From an uncultured Lachnoclostridium sp. (GTDB lineage Bacteria > Bacillota > Clostridia > Lachnospirales > Lachnospiraceae): a DNA stretch of 64,000 nucleotides. The position numbers and the translations under genes are program-made. Under the pieces are notes generated by a model that worked only from the letters and a program-made list of their open reading frames with translations, ran no database searches and was not told the origin of the DNA. This document shows, in pieces, positions 36,815-45,885 of this stretch; within the stretch, counting starts at the first letter, position 1, and each line of letters begins with the position of its first letter. The DNA lies in the NCBI GenBank assembly GCA_946499505.1, contig CAMMSL010000002.1, forward strand, positions 62,001-126,000, read 5' to 3'.

Positions 36815-37369
36815 ATGGCGCGGGTACGGAAAAAGAAAGTGGCGGTCGTTCAGTGTACAGGAGGATGCCGCCGTCAGACAGAGATAAGCAAAGCATCAGG
36901 AAACGGATGTCAGCAGATACTTGAGACGAAAGCGGGCACAGTGTCATGCGAATATGGCTGTTTAGGCGGCGGGAGCTGTATAGAAGCATGCCGGCTCCAT
37001 GCAATCTATATCAATGCAAAGGGCGCCGCTGAGGTGGATCCGGAGAAATGTGCGGGATGCGGACTGTGTGCGAAAGCCTGTCCCCGGAGCCTGATCCGGA
37101 TCACTGATGCAGAGTATAATATCTACTCCGCATGTGTCAGTGAAGATGCAGGAGCGCAGACGAGAAAGAATTGTGAAACCGGCTGTATCGCCTGCGGCAT
37201 CTGTGTCAGGAACTGCCCGATGGGAGCGGTAAGCATCGAGAATAACCACGCAGTGATCGATGAGGAAAAATGTATTGCCTGCGGCATGTGCGCAATGAAA
37301 TGTCCGCGGGGAGCGATCAGAGATTATAATGGGATCTTTACGGTCCGGGAAGCGCAGGTGGGATCATGA
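36815..37369 (+). CDS. Polyferredoxin-like 4Fe-4S protein
   Basis: A 184-residue electron carrier. Cysteine motifs are, in order, an N-terminal RnfB-like part (CTGGC; CEYGCLGGGSC), EKCAGCGLCAKACP, CETGCIACGICVRNCP and EKCIACGMCAMKCP, enough for about three or four 4Fe-4S clusters. ATG 36815 lies 9 bp after AGGAG; ATG 36806 would be right against it. Its stop overlaps the start of the xanthine dehydrogenase gene (ATGA), so it probably docks to that enzyme and to YgfK. Confidence 0.88.
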   Translation: MARVRKKKVAVVQCTGGCRRQTEISKASGNGCQQILETKAGTVSCEYGCLGGGSCIEACRLHAIYINAKGAAEVDPEKCAGCGLCAKACPRSLIRITDAEYNIYSACVSEDAGAQTRKNCETGCIACGICVRNCPMGAVSIENNHAVIDEEKCIACGMCAMKCPRGAIRDYNGIFTVREAQVGS

Positions 37370-39960
37370 AAGAAACATACACATTTACCGTAAACGGTGT
37401 GGAAAGAACCACTACAGAAGATAAACCATTGCTGAGGTATCTGCGGGATGACCTGCATCTGCATTCGGTGAAGGACGGCTGCAGCGAAGGAGCCTGCGGA
37501 ACGTGTACCATCATTGTGGACGGCAGGGCCGTAAAGTCCTGCGTCCTGACGACGAAACGGGCTGTGGGAAAGAATATCGTCACTACAGAGGGGCTCAGCG
37601 ACAGGGAAAAAGAAGCATTTGTCTATGCGTTCGGTTCCAAGGGGGCTGTCCAGTGCGGATTTTGTATTCCGGGCATGGTCATGGCGGGAAAAGCCCTGAT
37701 TGACCACGTTCCGGATCCGACAGAGGAAGAGATCAAAGTGGCGTTAAAGGGAAATGTTTGCCGCTGTACCGGATATAAAAAGATCATTGAGGGAATCCAG
37801 CTCACTGCCGCGATCCTTCGGGGAGAAGCGCAGATTGAACCGGACTTGGAGAAAGGCGATGTCTACGGAGTGGGACAGCACGCATTTCGTCTTGACGTAA
37901 GGGAAAAAGTGCTGGGATACGGGGAGTATCCGGATGATGTAGAGATGGAAGGAATGGTCTATGCATCGGCAGTCCGCTCAAAGTATCCGCGGGCCCGGAT
38001 TCTGGATATTCACGCGGAGAAGGCGTTGGCGCTTCCGGGAGTCCTTGCAGTTCTGACAGCTGACGACGTCCCCAACAATAAGGTGGGACATTTGCAGCAG
38101 GACTGGGATGTAATGATCGCAAAAGGAAACATTACCAGATGTGTAGGCGACGCCATCTGTCTTGTGGTAGCCGAGACAAGAGCTGTTCTTGAGAAGGCCA
38201 AGAAGCTGATAAAAATCGATTATGAAGAGTTAAAGCCTGTTACTTCGATAACAGAAGCAATGGCGGAGGATGCGCCGAAAGTCCATTCCAAAGGCAATCT
38301 CTGTCAGAGCCGCCATGTGACGAGAGGAGATGCAAAGAAAGCTCTGGCGGAGTCAAAATATGTGGTGACACAGACTTATAAGACGCCATTTACGGAACAT
38401 GCGTTTCTGGAGCCGGAGTCGGCAGTTGCCTTTCCATATAAGGATGGAGTCAAGGTGCTCTCATCCGATCAGGGTGTCTATGACACAAGAAAGGAAATCT
38501 CGATCATGCTTGGCTGGGATCCTGAGCGGGTTGTGGTGGAGAATAAGCTGGTAGGCGGCGGATTCGGCGGGAAGGAAGACGTATCTGCCCAGCATATCGC
38601 GGCGCTTGCGGCGCTGAAAGTAAACCGGCCGGTCAAAGTCACATTTTCCAGACAGGAGTCCATCAACTTCCATCCGAAACGACATGCAATGGAAGGAACA
38701 TTTACCCTCGGGTGCGATGAGAACGGTATCTTCACAGGACTGGACTGTGAAATATACTTCGACACAGGGGCGTACGCATCTCTGTGCGGACCTGTCCTTG
38801 AGAGAGCCTGCACCCACTCTGTAGGCCCGTACTGTTACCAGAATACAGATATCCGGGGATACGGATATTATACAAATAATCCGCCGGCCGGGGCTTTCCG
38901 GGGATTCGGCGTGTGCCAGAGTGAATTCGCGCTGGAATCCAATATCAACCTGCTGGCGGAGAAAGTCGGGATTTCCCCGTGGGAGATCCGCTACCGCAAC
39001 GCCATCGAGCCGGGGAAAGTACTGCCTAACGGTCAGATTGCAGACTGCTCTACAGCGTTGAAAGAGACGCTCCTTGCAGTAAAAGACGTCTATGAGAGCA
39101 ATCCGGGAAGAGCAGGAATTGCATGTGCCATGAAGAATGCCGGCGTCGGTGTGGGACTTCCGGACAAAGGCCGTGCGAAACTGGTCGTGCATGACGGAAA
39201 AGTCGAGCTGTACAGCGCGGCGTCCGATATCGGGCAGGGCTGCGCGACAGTATTTGTGCAGATGGTGGCCGAGACGACGGGACTTGGGAAAGAACAGATC
39301 GTTAATAAAGGAGCAAACTCCGAGGTGGCTCCGGATTCCGGCACCACGTCCGGTTCCAGACAGACGCTCATCACCGGCGAAGCAGTCCGGATGGCTTCCG
39401 CTGACCTGAATAAAGATCTGCAGGATGCAGGCGGAGATCTGACCAAACTGGAGGGAAAGGAATACTTTGCGGAATTCTTTGATCCGACAGATAAGCTGGG
39501 CGCTGATGTACCTAATCCGAAGAGCCATGTGGCATACGGATTCGCCACTCATGTAGTTATTCTGGACGAGGACGGCCGGGTGAAAGAAGTGTACGCAGCC
39601 CATGATTCCGGCAAGGTTGTCAATCCGATCTCCATACAGGGACAGATCGAGGGCGGCGTGCTCATGGGGCTAGGATATGCCCTGACCGAGGATTTCCCGC
39701 TTAAGGACGGCGTGCCTCAGGCGAGATACGGAACACTCGGACTCATGCGTTCCACCCAGATTCCGGATATCCATGCGATATATGTGGAGAAAGAAGAACT
39801 CCTGCCGTTCGCATACGGCGCAAAAGGTATCGGGGAGATCGCTACTATCCCCACCGCACCGGCGGCTCAGGGAGCGTATTACGCGATGGATCATGTGCTC
39901 AGGACAAAACTGCCGATGGAGAATACGTATTATTCAAAGAAACAGAAAGCAGTAAAATAG
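37366..39960 (+). CDS. xdhD: Selenium-dependent-type xanthine dehydrogenase (XdhD-like)
   Basis: An 864-residue fusion of a 2Fe-2S domain and a Mo-cofactor domain, without an FAD domain. Cluster motifs are KDGCSEGACGTCTI, CGFCIPG and CRCTGY (residues 1-155). The Mo part shows GGGFGGKED, AGAFRGFG, DIGQGCATVFVQM and GAKGIGEIATIP, the last with the catalytic Glu region. It is smaller than E. coli XdhD. The company of YqeB, YqeC and MocA points to the labile-selenium form of the cofactor; no selenocysteine codon is involved. Electrons would pass to the coupled polyferredoxin and YgfK because no flavin subunit is encoded beside it. Confidence 0.94.
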   Translation: MKETYTFTVNGVERTTTEDKPLLRYLRDDLHLHSVKDGCSEGACGTCTIIVDGRAVKSCVLTTKRAVGKNIVTTEGLSDREKEAFVYAFGSKGAVQCGFCIPGMVMAGKALIDHVPDPTEEEIKVALKGNVCRCTGYKKIIEGIQLTAAILRGEAQIEPDLEKGDVYGVGQHAFRLDVREKVLGYGEYPDDVEMEGMVYASAVRSKYPRARILDIHAEKALALPGVLAVLTADDVPNNKVGHLQQDWDVMIAKGNITRCVGDAICLVVAETRAVLEKAKKLIKIDYEELKPVTSITEAMAEDAPKVHSKGNLCQSRHVTRGDAKKALAESKYVVTQTYKTPFTEHAFLEPESAVAFPYKDGVKVLSSDQGVYDTRKEISIMLGWDPERVVVENKLVGGGFGGKEDVSAQHIAALAALKVNRPVKVTFSRQESINFHPKRHAMEGTFTLGCDENGIFTGLDCEIYFDTGAYASLCGPVLERACTHSVGPYCYQNTDIRGYGYYTNNPPAGAFRGFGVCQSEFALESNINLLAEKVGISPWEIRYRNAIEPGKVLPNGQIADCSTALKETLLAVKDVYESNPGRAGIACAMKNAGVGVGLPDKGRAKLVVHDGKVELYSAASDIGQGCATVFVQMVAETTGLGKEQIVNKGANSEVAPDSGTTSGSRQTLITGEAVRMASADLNKDLQDAGGDLTKLEGKEYFAEFFDPTDKLGADVPNPKSHVAYGFATHVVILDEDGRVKEVYAAHDSGKVVNPISIQGQIEGGVLMGLGYALTEDFPLKDGVPQARYGTLGLMRSTQIPDIHAIYVEKEELLPFAYGAKGIGEIATIPTAPAAQGAYYAMDHVLRTKLPMENTYYSKKQKAVK

Positions 39961-40019
39961 AGTCGAGCAAAGAGAAAAACAATCAAAACGGTAATGTCAT
40001 TAAGGGAAGATGGCAGAAT

Positions 40020-40059
40020 AAGATCTCTATATCAATCAAACGGTATAGAGGTCTTTTTT
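40020..40059 (+). terminator. Terminator ending the purine plus-strand arm
   Basis: A 12-bp stem (40020-40031 with 40044-40055, one G-U pair, loop of 12) leads into six T residues. It lies 60 bp after the xanthine dehydrogenase stop. Confidence 0.85.
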
Positions 40060-40080
40060 AAAACAGTTGATGAAACAAAT

Positions 40081-40092
40081 AAAAACGTTTTT
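40081..40092. promoter_or_regulatory. Candidate LacI-family operator
   Basis: AAAAACGTTTTT is a perfect palindrome with the central CG typical of LacI/GalR operators. It lies about 300 bp before the LacI-type gene in an otherwise empty AT-rich stretch (39961-40395). Binding by this regulator is inference. Confidence 0.35.
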
Positions 40093-40338
40093 GATGACTG
40101 AAATTAAAAATATTTCCTATCATCCACAGAATTATTGTATGAATTTCGGACATGGTTTTTTGCGAGTGCAGAAATCGCCTATGGATGAGATGATCTCTGG
40201 CATTATTGTAATGAAAAGCGGGAGCCTTTCCTCGACATAGCTATTTGAGTACCTTATAAGCAAATGAAATCCTGGCTATAAAACTGGTTTATATATGCGT
40301 CTTGGAGTGAGGTGTGGCAAAAGAAATAAATAATTTAG

Positions 40339-40367
40339 TTGACATTAAAAGAAGTAAAAGATAAAAT
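40339..40367 (+). promoter_or_regulatory. Promoter of the LacI-type regulator
   Basis: TTGACA (40339-40344), 17-bp spacer, TAAAAT (40362-40367). The start codon is about 29 bp downstream of the -10. Confidence 0.65.
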
Positions 40368-40395
40368 TTTTACTAAATAAGGCGGAGGTGTCATA

Positions 40396-41379
40396 ATGGC
40401 AACTATAAAACAGATTGCAGAAGCGGTTGGAGTGTCCAGTGCAGCGGTTTCAAGGGTTCTTAATTATGATGAGGGCATTTCTGTTAGCGCGGAAACTCGG
40501 AAGGCCATTTTTGAAACAGCAGAACGGCTAGGGTATAAGAAAAAGGTTATATATCCTAAAATTGATCATGTTGTACTGTTATATTGGGTTGATTCGATTG
40601 ATGAGCTTGAGGCAGTCTATTACGAATCGATTCGAGATGAAGTGAAAAGACAGGCTAAAAGGACGAAAGTGCAGTTATCTGTTGTGACAAAAGCAGAAGG
40701 GTTGGAAGCTATTCCGGATGAAACACAGGCGTTTCTTGCTATCGGCTGGTTTAATCGGAGAGAATTGCAACGATTGTACAAAATCTGTCAAAAGGGTGTA
40801 TTTATTGATACTTCCCCTGATGAAAAATTATTTGATGCGGTTCGTCCAAATTTGGATTCCTTTGTTACGCAGATGGTAGATTATTTTGTGGAAAAAGGCT
40901 ATCGTTCCATTGGTTTTATTGGAGGATATGATAGAAGTATTGACTCAGAAAAACCGGTTATGGACGTTAGGGAGTGGTCGTTTCGACAAAGTACTGATTA
41001 CTATGGAGTCCTGAATGAAGAGCATATTTTTATTGCGGATGAATACTCGGTAGCGGCAGGATATAATACAGCTAAAGAAATGATACGTTTAGATAAAATT
41101 CCATCAGCTTTATGCGTGGCAAGTGATACGCTTGCGGTGGGGGTGCTTCAAGCGTTGAATGAAGCTGGGGTTCAAATACCTGAACAGACAGCCGTGTTCA
41201 GTATTAATGATATTAGTGTGTCGCGTTATGTTTCGCCCCCGTTGACAACATTTCATATTGATATAGCAATGTTGTGTGAAACGGCGGTGGATCTTTTGCG
41301 TACCCGGGTTTTGGAAGGTGGAAAGATAACACGAACTGTATTTATTAATGGACTTCCGGTATTTCGTAAAAGTTGTTAA
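40396..41379 (+). CDS. LacI/GalR family transcriptional regulator
   Basis: A 327-residue DNA-binding repressor. The N-terminal helix-turn-helix and hinge are TIKQIAEAVGVSSAAVSRVL and ETAERLGYKKK; the rest is the periplasmic-binding-protein-like sugar sensor (GFIGGYDRSIDSEKP, PSALCVASDTLAVGVLQAL). A GGCGGAGGTG site precedes the ATG. It most likely controls the following galactanase and ABC genes in response to galactose or galacto-oligosaccharides. Base use is AT-richer than in the purine genes before it. Confidence 0.93.
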   Translation: MATIKQIAEAVGVSSAAVSRVLNYDEGISVSAETRKAIFETAERLGYKKKVIYPKIDHVVLLYWVDSIDELEAVYYESIRDEVKRQAKRTKVQLSVVTKAEGLEAIPDETQAFLAIGWFNRRELQRLYKICQKGVFIDTSPDEKLFDAVRPNLDSFVTQMVDYFVEKGYRSIGFIGGYDRSIDSEKPVMDVREWSFRQSTDYYGVLNEEHIFIADEYSVAAGYNTAKEMIRLDKIPSALCVASDTLAVGVLQALNEAGVQIPEQTAVFSINDISVSRYVSPPLTTFHIDIAMLCETAVDLLRTRVLEGGKITRTVFINGLPVFRKSC

Positions 41380-41403
41380 AGAAAATAAATGGAAGATGTG
41401 AAA

Positions 41404-41430
41404 GGGACTTGTGAAAAAGTCCCTATTTTA
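41404..41430 (+). terminator. Terminator after the LacI-type gene
   Basis: GGGACTT (41404-41410) pairs with AAGTCCC (41417-41423), followed by TATTTTATT. The rest of the gap to 41590 is very AT-rich without recognisable features. Confidence 0.65.
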
Positions 41431-41592
41431 TTGTTCAAATATGTGGAATGAGATAATAAAATTGGTCAAAATACACAATATTGATAAAATATTTATTGAA
41501 AATTATATTTTTATTGCAAAATAATGGGATAAATGATATATTATAAATGAGTAAATAATTTATTAAAATATAATAATATATTTACTATACTG

Positions 41593-41623
41593 AAATTTGA
41601 CCGGGCAAATTTTGTGATATCAT
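41593..41623 (+). promoter_or_regulatory. Galactan operon promoter with palindromic operator
   Basis: The palindrome AAATTTG-ACCGGG-CAAATTT (41593-41612) overlaps a TTGACC -35 (41597-41602). A TATCAT -10 candidate at 41618-41623 is only 15 bp away, so the promoter assignment is tentative. A repressor bound here would block the -35; the nearby LacI-type protein is the candidate. Confidence 0.5.
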
Positions 41624-41668
41624 GCTGGTACGAAAAAAACAAAAAGCGAGATGTAAAGGAGGAGATAT

Positions 41669-42742
41669 ATGCAGTTTGTTAAGGGAATGGATGTATCTAT
41701 GTTGAAAGAATTGGAACAACATGGTGCAGTATATTATCTAAATGGGGAGGAGGAGGATTTGTTTAAAATAATGAGGATATCAGGTGTGAATCTGATAAGA
41801 CTCAGACTGTGGAATGATCCTTATAGCGAAAAGGGAGAACCATATGGGGGTGGAACTAATGATTTTGAAACAACATTAGAATTGGCAAAGCGGGCTGCTG
41901 CTCAGAGTATGGATATAATGCTGGATTTTCATTACAGCGATTTTTGGGCTGACCCTGCTAAACAGATTAAGCCAAAAGCATGGAAGAATCTGGAACCGGA
42001 ACAGTTGAAAAATGCAGTATATCATTATACCTGTGATATCCTGAAAAAAATGAGAAAAGACAATATTAGTCCTGTTATTGTACAAGTTGGTAATGAAATA
42101 ACGAATGGTCTGCTTTGGCCGGAAGGAAGGATAGAGAATATCGAAACGATGGCGGCATTATTAAGTGCTGGAATTCGAGGGGTACGCGAAATGGCTCCCG
42201 ATGCAAAAATTTTGTTGCACTTAGATTTTGGAACGGACAATAAGTTGTATCGAAAGTGGTTTAGCGCGATAGAACCGTACCAGCTGGATTTTGATATAAT
42301 CGGTATGTCCTATTATCCTTTCTGGAATGGGAGTATAGAATCATTAGTCTACAATATGAACGATATCAGCCGTACATACAAGAAAGACGTGCTGGTGGCA
42401 GAGACATCCATAGGTTATACAACGGACACTCTGGGCTGCAATGGTATTGTATTTTCGAAAGAGTTGGAAAAAAACACAGATTATCCAGCCACGAAAGAAG
42501 GACAGGAAATGTTTTTGAAGGATCTTTGTAGAGCAGTCAGAAATGTGGAAAATGGAAAGGGTGTCGGAATTGTATATTGGGAACCGGAATGGCTTCCGAT
42601 TCCTGAATGTGCATGGGCAAAAAAAATAGGCTGTGAGTACATGAATGATAAAGCAGAACTGGGAAATTCATGGGCTAATCAAGCACTTTTTGATGCATCA
42701 GGAAATGCAAATCGAGCACTTATCAACTTTAGCACAATGTAG
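41669..42742 (+). CDS. GH53 endo-beta-1,4-galactanase
   Basis: A 357-residue clan A hydrolase acting on beta-1,4-galactan side chains of pectin. The acid/base Glu143 is in QVGNEITNG and the nucleophile Glu245 in LVAETSIGYT; GMDVSML and NLIRLRLWNDP are family landmarks. There is no signal peptide, so it should work inside the cell on imported galacto-oligosaccharides, unlike secreted GanB-type enzymes. AAAGGAGGAG precedes the ATG. The last residues (GNSWANQALFDASGNANRAL) are the reference for the remnant at 45826. Confidence 0.94.
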   Translation: MQFVKGMDVSMLKELEQHGAVYYLNGEEEDLFKIMRISGVNLIRLRLWNDPYSEKGEPYGGGTNDFETTLELAKRAAAQSMDIMLDFHYSDFWADPAKQIKPKAWKNLEPEQLKNAVYHYTCDILKKMRKDNISPVIVQVGNEITNGLLWPEGRIENIETMAALLSAGIRGVREMAPDAKILLHLDFGTDNKLYRKWFSAIEPYQLDFDIIGMSYYPFWNGSIESLVYNMNDISRTYKKDVLVAETSIGYTTDTLGCNGIVFSKELEKNTDYPATKEGQEMFLKDLCRAVRNVENGKGVGIVYWEPEWLPIPECAWAKKIGCEYMNDKAELGNSWANQALFDASGNANRALINFSTM

Positions 42743-42756
42743 AAAAGGAGAAAGTT

Positions 42757-43983
42757 ATGAAAAGAAAAAGAGTAATGGCAGTAATATTTACAGCGGTACT
42801 TACAGTTGGAATGATTTCTGGCTGCGGAGGTAAAGGGGAAAATGGCAGCGGAGATTCCTCTGAAAAAGAGTTGACAATCTGGACAAACATGGAAGTAGAA
42901 GCGGATACGATTCAGGAGATCGCAAATCAATGGGGGGAAGAGAGTGGATATACGGTTGAGGTAATCCATGAGTCGCCGGATGTACAGCAGTTTGCTCAGG
43001 CTGCAAACAGTGCTTCTGGCCCTGATGCGGTAATTGGAATACCTAATGACCAGCTGGCTGATTACGTAAATGCTGGGCTGACAGCTGAGACACCGGAGGA
43101 TTTGTACAGTGACAGTGATTTTTCGGAAGCAGCGATTCAAGCGTGCTATGTGGATGGCAAACGAGTGGCGGCACCTCTTGCAGTAGAAACAGTAACTCTT
43201 TTCTATAATACGGATAAAGTTGCGGAAGCACCTGCTTCGTGGGAAGAATTAGTAGAAAGTGCAGCTGATAACGGAGGAGTCCAATTTGACGCAACAAGCG
43301 TGTATTACGATCTCGGTTTCCTTCGTGCATGCGGTGGCTATATTTTTGGCTATGCCGATGGAGCATATGATGTGAATGATATAGGTCTGGATAATGAAGG
43401 TGCTGTACAGGCTTATGAATTTATTAATCAATTATGCAGCAAATATGGATACGTGTCTGCAAGTGTTACAGCAGATATTGCGAGAAGTAATTTTCAGAAT
43501 GGACAGACTGCATTCTATATCGGAGGACCTTGGGATTGCGAAGGATTTGATTCTGCGGGAACTCCGTATGCGGTAACAACAATGCCAACATTTAATGGTA
43601 ATACATTTGTGACACCAGTAGGTACTCAGGTAAGTTTTGTTAGCAATAAATCAGATGAGCAGGATGCAGCGTGGGATCTGATTATGTATCTGATCGATAA
43701 TGGGGCAACACAGATGTTTGAGTCAGGAGACAGGATTCCGGCAAAGCTTTCTGAACAGGATAATCCGGTGATTCAGGGAGATGAGGTATCCGCAGTATTT
43801 ATTGAACAGATTAATAATGGGGAACCGATGCCGACAGTGTCTGAGATGGGGCAGCTTTGGGAAATCCATGCAAATAATATTAAGCTGATGTTTTCCGGTG
43901 ATTTAACACCACAACAGACCGCGGAAAATATTACATCTCAATTAAAAGAAGCTATTGAACTGATGAATTCTGGAAAGCAGTGA
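42757..43983 (+). CDS. ABC transporter oligosaccharide-binding lipoprotein (galactan locus)
   Basis: A 408-residue MalE-like binding protein. Signal peptide MKRKRVMAVIFTAVLTVGM ends in lipobox ISGC. The mature part starts LTIWTNMEVEADTIQEIANQ and shows the family segments FYNTDKVAEAPASWEEL and NGQTAFYIGGPWD. It lies 14 bp after the galactanase and just before both permeases. Predicted cargo is galacto-oligosaccharides. Confidence 0.93.
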   Translation: MKRKRVMAVIFTAVLTVGMISGCGGKGENGSGDSSEKELTIWTNMEVEADTIQEIANQWGEESGYTVEVIHESPDVQQFAQAANSASGPDAVIGIPNDQLADYVNAGLTAETPEDLYSDSDFSEAAIQACYVDGKRVAAPLAVETVTLFYNTDKVAEAPASWEELVESAADNGGVQFDATSVYYDLGFLRACGGYIFGYADGAYDVNDIGLDNEGAVQAYEFINQLCSKYGYVSASVTADIARSNFQNGQTAFYIGGPWDCEGFDSAGTPYAVTTMPTFNGNTFVTPVGTQVSFVSNKSDEQDAAWDLIMYLIDNGATQMFESGDRIPAKLSEQDNPVIQGDEVSAVFIEQINNGEPMPTVSEMGQLWEIHANNIKLMFSGDLTPQQTAENITSQLKEAIELMNSGKQ

Positions 43984-43988
43984 TAAAA

Positions 43989-44900
43989 ATGAAAAAGAAA
44001 AATAACTTAAAAGCTTATCCGTATCTGTTGCCAGCGCTTTTATCGATTTTGGTAGTTACGGTGATTCCAATTATATATACAATTGTGATTTCGTTTACAA
44101 ACTACAATATGTATCATTTGGAAGAGTTCTCATTTGTAGGGTTTGCAAATTATCTGGAAGTGTTTACAGGAAGCATTCGAAAGGTGTTCTTTCCTGTACT
44201 TGGATGGACAATTTGCTTTGCGGTCATCAGTACGTTTGGATCATATACGGTAGGATTGCTTTTGGCAATCCTGCTGAATAATCCGCAAATGAAAGAATCT
44301 AAAATATATCGGGCACTTCTGATTGTTCCGTGGGCACTGCCTTCTACGATTGCTATTCTGGCATGGCAGGGGCTTTTGAATGAGCAGTATGGAGGAATTA
44401 ATAATCTGCTTCATGTAATTGGGATGACTTATAATATACCCTGGCTGACAAATCCATTGTGGGCACGTATAGGAATTATTATTGTCAATATATGGCTTGG
44501 GTTTCCATATATGATGAATGTGTGCTTAGGAGGTTTGCAATCTGTATCGCCAGAGTACTATGAATCCGCTAAAATGGATGGTGCTTCTAAGTTTCAGTGC
44601 TTTAAGGCTATTACACTTCCAATGGTGACAAGACTTTCAATTCCGTTGGTTATATCTACGTTTGCAGCTAATTTTAATAATTTCGGTAATATTTATATGA
44701 TTACACAGGGTGGTCCTGCCAGAATTGATAATCAGTTCGCCGGATATACGGATATTCTGGCAAGTACGACTTATAAAATGACGACATGGTCAAACCGATA
44801 TGATTTGTCAGCGACATTCAGTGTACTTGTATTTATTATCGTAGGGTCATTGACGTTACTAAATATGCATTTGTCTGGACAGTTTAAGGAGGTGGATTAA
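43989..44900 (+). CDS. Oligosaccharide ABC permease, MalF type
   Basis: A 303-residue channel subunit with about six membrane helices (YLLPALLSILVVTVIPIIYT) and an EAA loop (SPEYYESAKMDGASKFQCFK). I place the start at ATG 43989; a GTG at 43980 overlapping the previous stop is possible but has a poorer ribosome-site distance. Confidence 0.92.
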   Translation: MKKKNNLKAYPYLLPALLSILVVTVIPIIYTIVISFTNYNMYHLEEFSFVGFANYLEVFTGSIRKVFFPVLGWTICFAVISTFGSYTVGLLLAILLNNPQMKESKIYRALLIVPWALPSTIAILAWQGLLNEQYGGINNLLHVIGMTYNIPWLTNPLWARIGIIIVNIWLGFPYMMNVCLGGLQSVSPEYYESAKMDGASKFQCFKAITLPMVTRLSIPLVISTFAANFNNFGNIYMITQGGPARIDNQFAGYTDILASTTYKMTTWSNRYDLSATFSVLVFIIVGSLTLLNMHLSGQFKEVD

Positions 44901-44901
44901 C

Positions 44902-45750
44902 TTGAAAAAGCCATATAAAAAACTGGTAGCTTATGAAAGAAGAACTCTATGGATAAGCAGAGTAATTATTTGGATTGCAATAGGCGTAATTCTGTTTCCA
45001 GCAATTTGGATAGTGATGTCTTCTTTTTCGGCGGGAGACAGTTTTTTCCTTTCTTCACTTTTCCCGGACAAATTTAGTACCGAACATTATGTTGAGCTGT
45101 TCCAGAAAACAGATTTTGTGCTTTGGGTTTGGAACTCGGTAAAATTATGTATAGCAGTAGCTATTATTCAGCTGACACTAACAGCGCTGGCGGCTTATTC
45201 TTTTTCGAGAATGAGATTTACAGGAAGAAAATATGGACTGATGTCGCTACTGGTTTTACAGGTGTTTCCGAACAGTATGGCAATTTCGGGATACTATATT
45301 TTGCTGTATCAGTTTGGTTTAGTGGACAATATGATAGCATTGATTTTTGTTTTAGCAGGAGGAAGTGCGTTCCAGATATGGCTTTTGAAGTCATATATGG
45401 ATGGAATTCCAAAGGAACTGGATGAAGCAGCTATGGTAGATGGAGCAGGACACTTTACCGTTTTTATAAAAATTATTCTGCCACTTGCATCACCACAGCT
45501 TGCAGTTATTTTCCTGTTTTCTTTTATTGCTACATACAGTGAATATGTGATTTCGTCGGTATTCCTGCAGACTCCAGGTAATATGACGCTGGCTCTCGGT
45601 CTTCAGTCGTTCATTTCGGATCAGTTTGCAGCGCATTGGACGTTGTTTTCAGCAGCGGCTGTACTGTCATCTTTGCCAATTATGATAGTATTTATGGCTC
45701 TGCAGAGATATATACAGAACGGACTAGTAGCTGGCGGAGTGAAAGGATAA
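44902..45750 (+). CDS. Oligosaccharide ABC permease, MalG type, TTG start
   Basis: A 282-residue channel subunit with an EAA loop (PKELDEAAMVDGAGHFTVF) and the family ending NGLVAGGVKG. The start codon is TTG, supported by AAGGAGG at 44886-44892 with 9-bp spacing and by absence of another suitable start. As in the xylan locus, no ATPase gene is present. Confidence 0.93.
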   Translation: MKKPYKKLVAYERRTLWISRVIIWIAIGVILFPAIWIVMSSFSAGDSFFLSSLFPDKFSTEHYVELFQKTDFVLWVWNSVKLCIAVAIIQLTLTALAAYSFSRMRFTGRKYGLMSLLVLQVFPNSMAISGYYILLYQFGLVDNMIALIFVLAGGSAFQIWLLKSYMDGIPKELDEAAMVDGAGHFTVFIKIILPLASPQLAVIFLFSFIATYSEYVISSVFLQTPGNMTLALGLQSFISDQFAAHWTLFSAAAVLSSLPIMIVFMALQRYIQNGLVAGGVKG

Positions 45751-45825
45751 TGTAAAAGCTAGTGGTTTCCCAAAGGGGACGGGTAAACGACAAGGAGCTG
45801 GTCTATAGTGGGGAAAAGGCCAGGA

Positions 45826-45885
45826 GGAAACGAGTGGGTAAATCAGACATTGTTTGATAACACCGGTAATGCCCTTGAAGCCTTT
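45826..45885 (+). pseudogene. Remnant of the C-terminus of a second GH53 galactanase
   Basis: Twenty codons read GNEWVNQTLFDNTGNALEAF, aligning with the end of the intact galactanase (GNSWANQALFDASGNANRAL). Sequence before and after does not continue the match. This points to a former second galactanase gene at the end of this locus, mostly deleted. Confidence 0.7.

Noticed and set aside
37366..39960. Selenocysteine (TGA) codon in the xanthine dehydrogenase
   Set aside because: The frame is continuous without internal TGA; selenium in this enzyme class is a labile cofactor ligand, not selenocysteine.
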